Part shown: positions 59,414 to 64,000 of the stretch, piece after piece
How positions within the stretch are numbered: the first letter of the stretch is position 1
Layout: every line of letters begins with the position of its first letter
Made by a program: the position numbers and the translations under genes
Assembly (NCBI GenBank): GCA_031296915.1
Contig: JAVDPC010000014.1
Span: forward strand, 1-64,000
Source of the DNA: Cerasicoccus frondis
Lineage (GTDB): Bacteria; Verrucomicrobiota; Verrucomicrobiia; Opitutales; Cerasicoccaceae
Length of the DNA stretch: 64,000 nucleotides
Reading direction: 5' to 3'
The notes under the pieces: generated by a model
Told to the model about the DNA's origin: nothing
Databases searched by the model: none
The model's input: only the letters and a program-made list of their open reading frames with translations

Positions 59414-61938
59414 TGTCCTTCACGCTCCTCACCGCCTGGCGCGATGCGCGCACCCAAAAGAAGCGACTGCTCCTGTGCGCGATTTCGATTGTATTCGGGG
59501 TCGCGGCGCTGGTGGCGATCAATTCCTTTGGCGACAATCTGAGGGCCACGATGGACGAGGAGGCGCAAACGCTGCTCGGTTCAGATCTGCGTATTTCCTC
59601 GCGCACGCCCTACAGTGAGGCGGCCAAGGCCTACATCGAAAATCTCGGCGGCGATCAGTCGCGCGAGACACGTTTTAGCTCGATGGCGTATTTCCCGAGC
59701 ACCGAAGACACGCGCCTCGTGCAGGTGCGTGCGGTCGAGGGAAACTTCCCCTACTATGGCGAATTTGAGACCTTGCCCGCCGGTGTGCGTGTGGGCGATA
59801 GCAGCGAAGCGATTGCGGTCGTCGACCCCGTGCTCCTCGCGCTCTTCAACCTCAAGGTCGGCGACCCGATTAAGCTTGGGCAGCAAACTTTTACGATCTC
59901 CGCCGAAATCGTTGATGTGCCGGGCGAGTCGGCTTTTGCGGGGCTCTTTGCGCCACGCGTTTACATTGCGGCTCGGTATTTAGAGTCTACTGATTTGATC
60001 GGGTTCGGCACGATTGCCTTCCATGGCTACGACATCAAGCTGCCCAATGGCGTCGATGCTGACGCCGTGGCAGAGCGTGCGAAGCGCGACCTCGGCGATG
60101 AACGCGTGCGCCTCACGACGATTGCCAAGCGTAAGGAAGATCTTGGTCAGTCGCTGGAAAACCTTTACCGCTTCTTCAACCTCGTAGGCATGATTGCCCT
60201 GTTGCTTGGCGGCGTGGGGGTGGCGGGCGCGGTGCAGGCGTATCTGCGCGCGAAGCTGGAGTCGGTTGCGGTCTTGCGCTTCCTGGGGTGCACGGTCGGC
60301 GCGGCGTGTCGCGTGTTTCTGTGGCAGGTGCTCGGGGTGACGTTTGTTGGGGCAATAATTGGCGCATCACTCGGTGTGTTGGCGCAAGTGTGGCTCCCGG
60401 CGGTGATCGGGCCCTTGCTCCCGTTTGAGCTCGAAAGCTTTATTAGCTGGCCGCGTGTGTTGGAGGGAATGCTTTTTGGCTGGCTGATCGCGGCGCTGTT
60501 TTCCCTGCTGCCACTCTTGCCGCTGCGCAAGGTGAGCCCGCTGCGCGCGTTGCGGGCCAGCTATCAGCCGCGCCGTCAGTTTGACCCACTGGTGGCATTG
60601 CTCTGGGGCGTTATCGTCGTGCTCTTGGTCGGCTACTGCTCCTCGCAAACCGAAACCTGGTGGCATGGCGCGGCGTTCGCGGTCGGGTTGTTTGTGGCGC
60701 TGTTAGTCTTCACTGCGGCGGCAGCTTTGTTGCGCAAAGTATTGTCGCTACTTGCTGGTCGCGTGAAGAGCTATGTGTGTCGGCAGGGCTTGGCGAATCT
60801 GCACCGGCCCAACAACCGCACGCTCTTCCTCGTGGTGACGCTTGGCATGGGCGCGTTTTTAATACAGACCTTGTTCCTGATCGAAGGCGTGCTTTTGAGC
60901 GACACGCAGTTGGTCGACGACGCCGATGAGCCGAACACGATGTTCTTCGACATTCAAACAGACCAGCTCGCAGGCTTCGAAGATATCGTCAAAGGCGAGG
61001 GCATGACCATCGCTGACGGCGCCCCAATCGTCGCCATGCGTTTGGAAAAAGTGAATGGCCGCACGGTGGCGCAGATCAAGGCCGATCCGACCAGCGATAT
61101 TGACAACTGGATCATCAACCGCGAATGGCGCTCCACGTGGCGGGGGCAGCCCTCGGTCACGGAAACCGTGGTGGCGGGTGAGTTTGTGGGGCAGTGGAAT
61201 GGCTTTGAAGAGCCGGTGCCGATTTCCCTCGAAGACGGCATGGCCGAAGATCTAAATATCGGAGTCGGCGATACGCTCACGTTCAATATTCAAGGCCTAA
61301 CTTTGCAATGCAAAGTATCCTCGTTGCGTGAAGTCGATTGGAAGCGTATGCGTCCGAATTTTTTTGCGGTCTTCCCGGACGGTGTGCTCGAGGGTGCGCC
61401 CACTTGGCACATCGCATTCGTGCGCGCGCCGGACAAGGATTCGCTCGCTACTTTGCAACGCAAAGTTGTGCAGGCCTACCCGAACATCACAGCAGTGGAT
61501 TTGAGCATCGTACTGGATGGCCTGCGCGACATCCTCGGGCGGGTGGCGTTTGCGCTGCGCTTCATGGCGTCGTTCACGCTCTTGACGGGGGTAGTCGTTT
61601 TAGCCTCGGCTGTTATCACCAGCCGCTATCAACGCTTCCGCGAAAGCGTGCTCTTGCGAACGATTGGCGCCAGCGCCAAACAGATCCGCGCGATCATGGC
61701 CGTCGAATACTTCGCGGTTGGGCTACTGGCCGGATTGGTCGGCGCGCTGTTGGCCTGGGCGGCTGCGGCAAGTCTGGCGATCTGGGTCTTTGAGGCCGCC
61801 CCGTCCGTGCCGATTGTCGCGACGTTCGTCACGATTGTCGTCACGACTGCGCTGACGCTTATAACCGGCTTGGCCAATAGTCGTGGCATTTCCAACAGCC
61901 CGCCACTTGCGGTGCTGCGTTCGGAGGAGGCGGGCTAA
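59413..61938 (+). CDS. ybbP: FtsX-like ABC permease, YbbP type
   Basis: From the ATG at 59413 the protein has 841 residues. Pattern of the large YbbP-type permease: N-terminal helix (RLLLCAISIVFGVAALVAIN), large periplasmic domain (about 45-235), then a helix group at about 250-420 and further helices around 395-450. A second periplasmic domain (about 490-690) follows, and the last FtsX helices end at about 840. It partners with the upstream ATPase. In E. coli ybbAP is linked to tesA and proposed to extract lipophilic substrates. Two in-frame CTTTGC-NNN-GCAAAG palindromes lie inside (LTLQCKVSS and LATLQRKVVQ). Confidence 0.9.
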   Translation: MSFTLLTAWRDARTQKKRLLLCAISIVFGVAALVAINSFGDNLRATMDEEAQTLLGSDLRISSRTPYSEAAKAYIENLGGDQSRETRFSSMAYFPSTEDTRLVQVRAVEGNFPYYGEFETLPAGVRVGDSSEAIAVVDPVLLALFNLKVGDPIKLGQQTFTISAEIVDVPGESAFAGLFAPRVYIAARYLESTDLIGFGTIAFHGYDIKLPNGVDADAVAERAKRDLGDERVRLTTIAKRKEDLGQSLENLYRFFNLVGMIALLLGGVGVAGAVQAYLRAKLESVAVLRFLGCTVGAACRVFLWQVLGVTFVGAIIGASLGVLAQVWLPAVIGPLLPFELESFISWPRVLEGMLFGWLIAALFSLLPLLPLRKVSPLRALRASYQPRRQFDPLVALLWGVIVVLLVGYCSSQTETWWHGAAFAVGLFVALLVFTAAAALLRKVLSLLAGRVKSYVCRQGLANLHRPNNRTLFLVVTLGMGAFLIQTLFLIEGVLLSDTQLVDDADEPNTMFFDIQTDQLAGFEDIVKGEGMTIADGAPIVAMRLEKVNGRTVAQIKADPTSDIDNWIINREWRSTWRGQPSVTETVVAGEFVGQWNGFEEPVPISLEDGMAEDLNIGVGDTLTFNIQGLTLQCKVSSLREVDWKRMRPNFFAVFPDGVLEGAPTWHIAFVRAPDKDSLATLQRKVVQAYPNITAVDLSIVLDGLRDILGRVAFALRFMASFTLLTGVVVLASAVITSRYQRFRESVLLRTIGASAKQIRAIMAVEYFAVGLLAGLVGALLAWAAAASLAIWVFEAAPSVPIVATFVTIVVTTALTLITGLANSRGISNSPPLAVLRSEEAG
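61301..61315. repeat. Mini-palindrome CTTTGC-AAT-GCAAAG inside ybbP
   Basis: In frame, read as LQCK. Arms identical to the other copies; the loop differs by one base. Confidence 0.75.
61451..61465. repeat. Mini-palindrome CTTTGC-AAC-GCAAAG inside ybbP
   Basis: In frame, read as LQRK. Second copy inside the same gene, 150 bp after the first. Confidence 0.75.
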
Positions 61939-61964
61939 ATCTTGTAGATTGCCTCTTCCCCCAA

Positions 61965-64000
61965 TTACAGCTTTTGCTTGGCTTGATGCTCGGCGAGGAT
62001 GTGCGCCATTTGGGTAGCTAAATCAAAATCCTCCAGCATCTTATGATGCGTCACATCGACAGTTATGGCTGTCGCCGATCCATAGGTTAAGTAAGACCAA
62101 ATACGCGTGAGATTCATGCGATTGGCTGAAGAGCGAAAAATGACGGTTGGAATTTCAGTCCGTTGCGGTCGGTATGACAGATACAGCGAGTAGTAGTGAT
62201 CAACCAGATTGGGAGCGTTGGTTCCCGTTGGGGATTTTTCAGGAACTTGCGGTGGTTGTTCATTCCTGACGTAAAAGCCCAAACTGGTCGGTAAGCGTTT
62301 TAATTTTGTGAAGACGCCACGCCTTGCCTCACCCTTCGTCACGCGAGATAGGTAAGCTCTTATCCGTGATAGGAAATAGCCGGACATCGCATACAGGTAG
62401 ACGGCTTTCGGTAAGTTGCGGGTGCTGGTGTCGATGAGCGTCAGGCAGGCTACTTCAGCGCCGCGTAGTTTCAACTGCCGCGCTGTTTCATAGGCAATGA
62501 GCCCGCCCATTGAAAAACCGCACAGGTAATATGGACCATCTTTTTGGTGCTTCAGTATGTCTTGAGCGTAGCGCTCTCCCAGCGCCTCGATGGACGGCAG
62601 CGACTGCTCTGAAATACCGGCTTTTTCTATCGATTGGATGCCATACACAGGCATATCAGCTTGAAGGCTCCTTGCGAGGTTGGTGAGGCGAAACAATTCG
62701 CCGCCCCAACCATGGATCATGAATAAAGGCTTTAGTGAGCCAGATGCTTTAAGTGTAATGATGGTGTCTACGCTGCTGTTTTGCGTGACGCCATTTTGCC
62801 GCTGTGCGAGCAATTCCGCCATCTGATGGAGGGTGGGACGGTCAAAGAGATCCTTGACGGAAAATTCAATGCCCCATTCTTTTTCGATCTGGAAGATTAA
62901 CTGCATCGAAGCCAGAGAATCTCCGCCGACATTGTAGAAATCGTCATCGCGGCAAACTGAATCAATTTTCAGGATGCGCATCCAGATCTCCGCCAATGAC
63001 TGCTCCCATTCATTGCGGAACGGCTCTGCGGCATCAGCTTGACTGTGTTGAAAAATTGATTCCAGCGCTCGGCGGTCGACTTTGCCATTTGTGGTCAATG
63101 GCGTTTCCTTTAGCGCTAGCCAACGAGAGGGCTGCATATAGGTCGGCAAGCGGCCATGGAGGGTGCGCTTTAAAAGCGCGATTGATTCGGCGGTTTCTTT
63201 CTCGATCACCACTGCTGCGCAGAGCTGCTTTTTTAAGCCGAGAGTCACGACCACGACGCTTGCCTGACGCACTTCGGGAAGGGACAGGATTTGCTTTTCA
63301 ACCTCGTCTAACTCGATGCGGTAACCGCGGATTTTTATCTGGTTATCGATCCGCCCGTAAAAGGTAAAGGCGCCAGTCTCATCGAGCGCCGCCCGATCAC
63401 CGGTTCGATAGACTTGCTTCTCCGCGCCGAATAATGGATGTGCAATAAAGGACCGTGCGTTGAGCTCCGGCCGGTTCCAGTATCCCAGTGATAAGCCATC
63501 GCCGCCAACGCAGAGTTCGCCGATCATGCCGGGTGGCAGCAGGGCGCCATCCTGATCAATGATGAAGGCTTCAGAATTGGCGATTGGCTGGCCAATGGGG
63601 AGCGCTTGAGCTTCATTAAAGTCGACTGGCGCTGGCCAGGTGCAGCTAAACGTGGTGTTTTCAGTTGGCCCATAACCGTTGATGAAATTCACATGTGGGC
63701 AAGTTGCATAAAGTCGACTTACATGTTTGGGCGAGACTACATCGCCCCCCGACATCAGAGTCTTCAGATTGGAAAAGATCGTCGGGTCTTCATCCATGAT
63801 GACATGGAATAAACCCGCAGTAAGCCAGAGGACGGTTATGTTTTCCTGCGCGATAACCTTGGCGTAATCGGCAATGTCGGGCGCTTCGTCTGGCATGATG
63901 ACGAGTGTGCCGCCGTTGAGCAGCGGGCCCCATATTTCCAACGTCGCCGCATCGAAGGATGGCGAGGAATGATGAAGGATGCGATCATTGGCGCCGAGGC
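61965..64000 (-). CDS. Non-ribosomal peptide synthetase, C-terminal A-T-TE part (partial)
   Basis: The frame is open to the window end; the sequence upstream of the in-frame TTG at 63941 continues as LHHSSPSFDAATLEIWGPLL, an A-domain motif, so the N-terminus lies outside. Visible: A5 NGYGPTENTT, A7 VYRTGDRAAL, A8 GRIDNQIKIRGYRIELDEVE, A10 NGKVDRRAL; a thiolation domain with FYNVGGDSLASM (phosphopantetheine serine); and a type I thioesterase with FMIHGWGGELFRLT and YYLCGFSMGGLIAYETARQL (nucleophile serine). It would activate one amino acid, load it on the carrier and release the product. Part of a biosynthetic cluster beyond the window. Confidence 0.93.
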   Translation of the reverse strand, partial: LGANDRILHHSSPSFDAATLEIWGPLLNGGTLVIMPDEAPDIADYAKVIAQENITVLWLTAGLFHVIMDEDPTIFSNLKTLMSGGDVVSPKHVSRLYATCPHVNFINGYGPTENTTFSCTWPAPVDFNEAQALPIGQPIANSEAFIIDQDGALLPPGMIGELCVGGDGLSLGYWNRPELNARSFIAHPLFGAEKQVYRTGDRAALDETGAFTFYGRIDNQIKIRGYRIELDEVEKQILSLPEVRQASVVVVTLGLKKQLCAAVVIEKETAESIALLKRTLHGRLPTYMQPSRWLALKETPLTTNGKVDRRALESIFQHSQADAAEPFRNEWEQSLAEIWMRILKIDSVCRDDDFYNVGGDSLASMQLIFQIEKEWGIEFSVKDLFDRPTLHQMAELLAQRQNGVTQNSSVDTIITLKASGSLKPLFMIHGWGGELFRLTNLARSLQADMPVYGIQSIEKAGISEQSLPSIEALGERYAQDILKHQKDGPYYLCGFSMGGLIAYETARQLKLRGAEVACLTLIDTSTRNLPKAVYLYAMSGYFLSRIRAYLSRVTKGEARRGVFTKLKRLPTSLGFYVRNEQPPQVPEKSPTGTNAPNLVDHYYSLYLSYRPQRTEIPTVIFRSSANRMNLTRIWSYLTYGSATAITVDVTHHKMLEDFDLATQMAHILAEHQAKQKL

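Overview
The window reads as a chromosomal stretch of a Gram-negative, probably marine member of the Verrucomicrobiota, class Opitutia (Puniceicoccales/Opitutales-like). This is inferred from gene content: LptC-LptA-LptB and beta-barrel proteins (outer membrane), a PEP-CTERM protein, HPr kinase, several sulfatases with carbohydrate-active enzymes, many Sec-exported TPR and SGNH proteins, and moderately high GC with frequent long antisense shadow frames. No plasmid, phage or CRISPR locus is visible and no transposase gene was found, but non-autonomous repeats are common.

Layout. 0-7.6 kb: exported TPR protein, a sufS / MBL-fold / SufU-like iron-sulfur operon, a membrane TPR protein, a helical-repeat protein, a rhomboid protease and an FkbM methyltransferase. 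7.8 kb: tRNA-Arg(CCG). 8-12.8 kb: coiled-coil protein, thioredoxin, a large membrane protein, hisI, a DUF4870 protein, an amino-acid-binding protein and OsmC. 13-16 kb: an AddB/RecB-like nuclease. 16-21 kb (minus strand): papain-like protease, HAD phosphatase, TPR protein, an ABC-2 exporter pair and acylphosphatase. 21.5-29 kb (minus strand): dnaA with upstream DnaA boxes, hprK, lptB-lptA-lptC, a TPR membrane protein and folC. 29-38.8 kb: secreted SGNH protein, thioredoxin, PEP-CTERM protein, YadA-head-like protein, monomeric isocitrate dehydrogenase, Cu/Zn SOD and a sulfatase. 39-48.3 kb: polysaccharide degradation locus (heparinase/alginate-lyase-like enzyme, sulfatase, polysaccharide deacetylase, alpha-L-rhamnosidase-like enzyme, SGNH esterase). 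49.5-51.4 kb: two small Roadblock/LC7-like proteins followed by a PurQ-like protein that lacks its nucleophilic cysteine and carries a C-terminal extension which may be a third Roadblock-like domain. 51.5-57.6 kb: beta-barrel protein, secreted beta-helix protein, degenerate CobW-like protein, gmk and small proteins. 57.6-62 kb: tesA-ybbA-(VOC)-ybbP cluster. 62-64 kb: the C-terminal A-T-TE end of a non-ribosomal peptide synthetase that runs off the window.

Repeats are the other striking content. A 272-bp inverted-repeat element (two full copies in opposite orientation, one copy cut by the window start, and several solo ends) sits at gene 3' ends, and its outermost TAG/TAA is often the stop codon of the adjacent gene. 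A 275-bp relative at 44.6 kb shares its core but has different ends. Two families of 15-19-bp perfect hairpins with 3-nt loops are scattered through the window: CTTTGC-NNN-GCAAAG (four of five inside reading frames) and ATTTGCxC-NNN-GxGCAAAT (intergenic, with a covarying base pair).

The best candidate for an undescribed system is the Roadblock/PurQ-like trio at 49.5-51.4 kb. All assignments come from reading motifs by eye; no database search was run.
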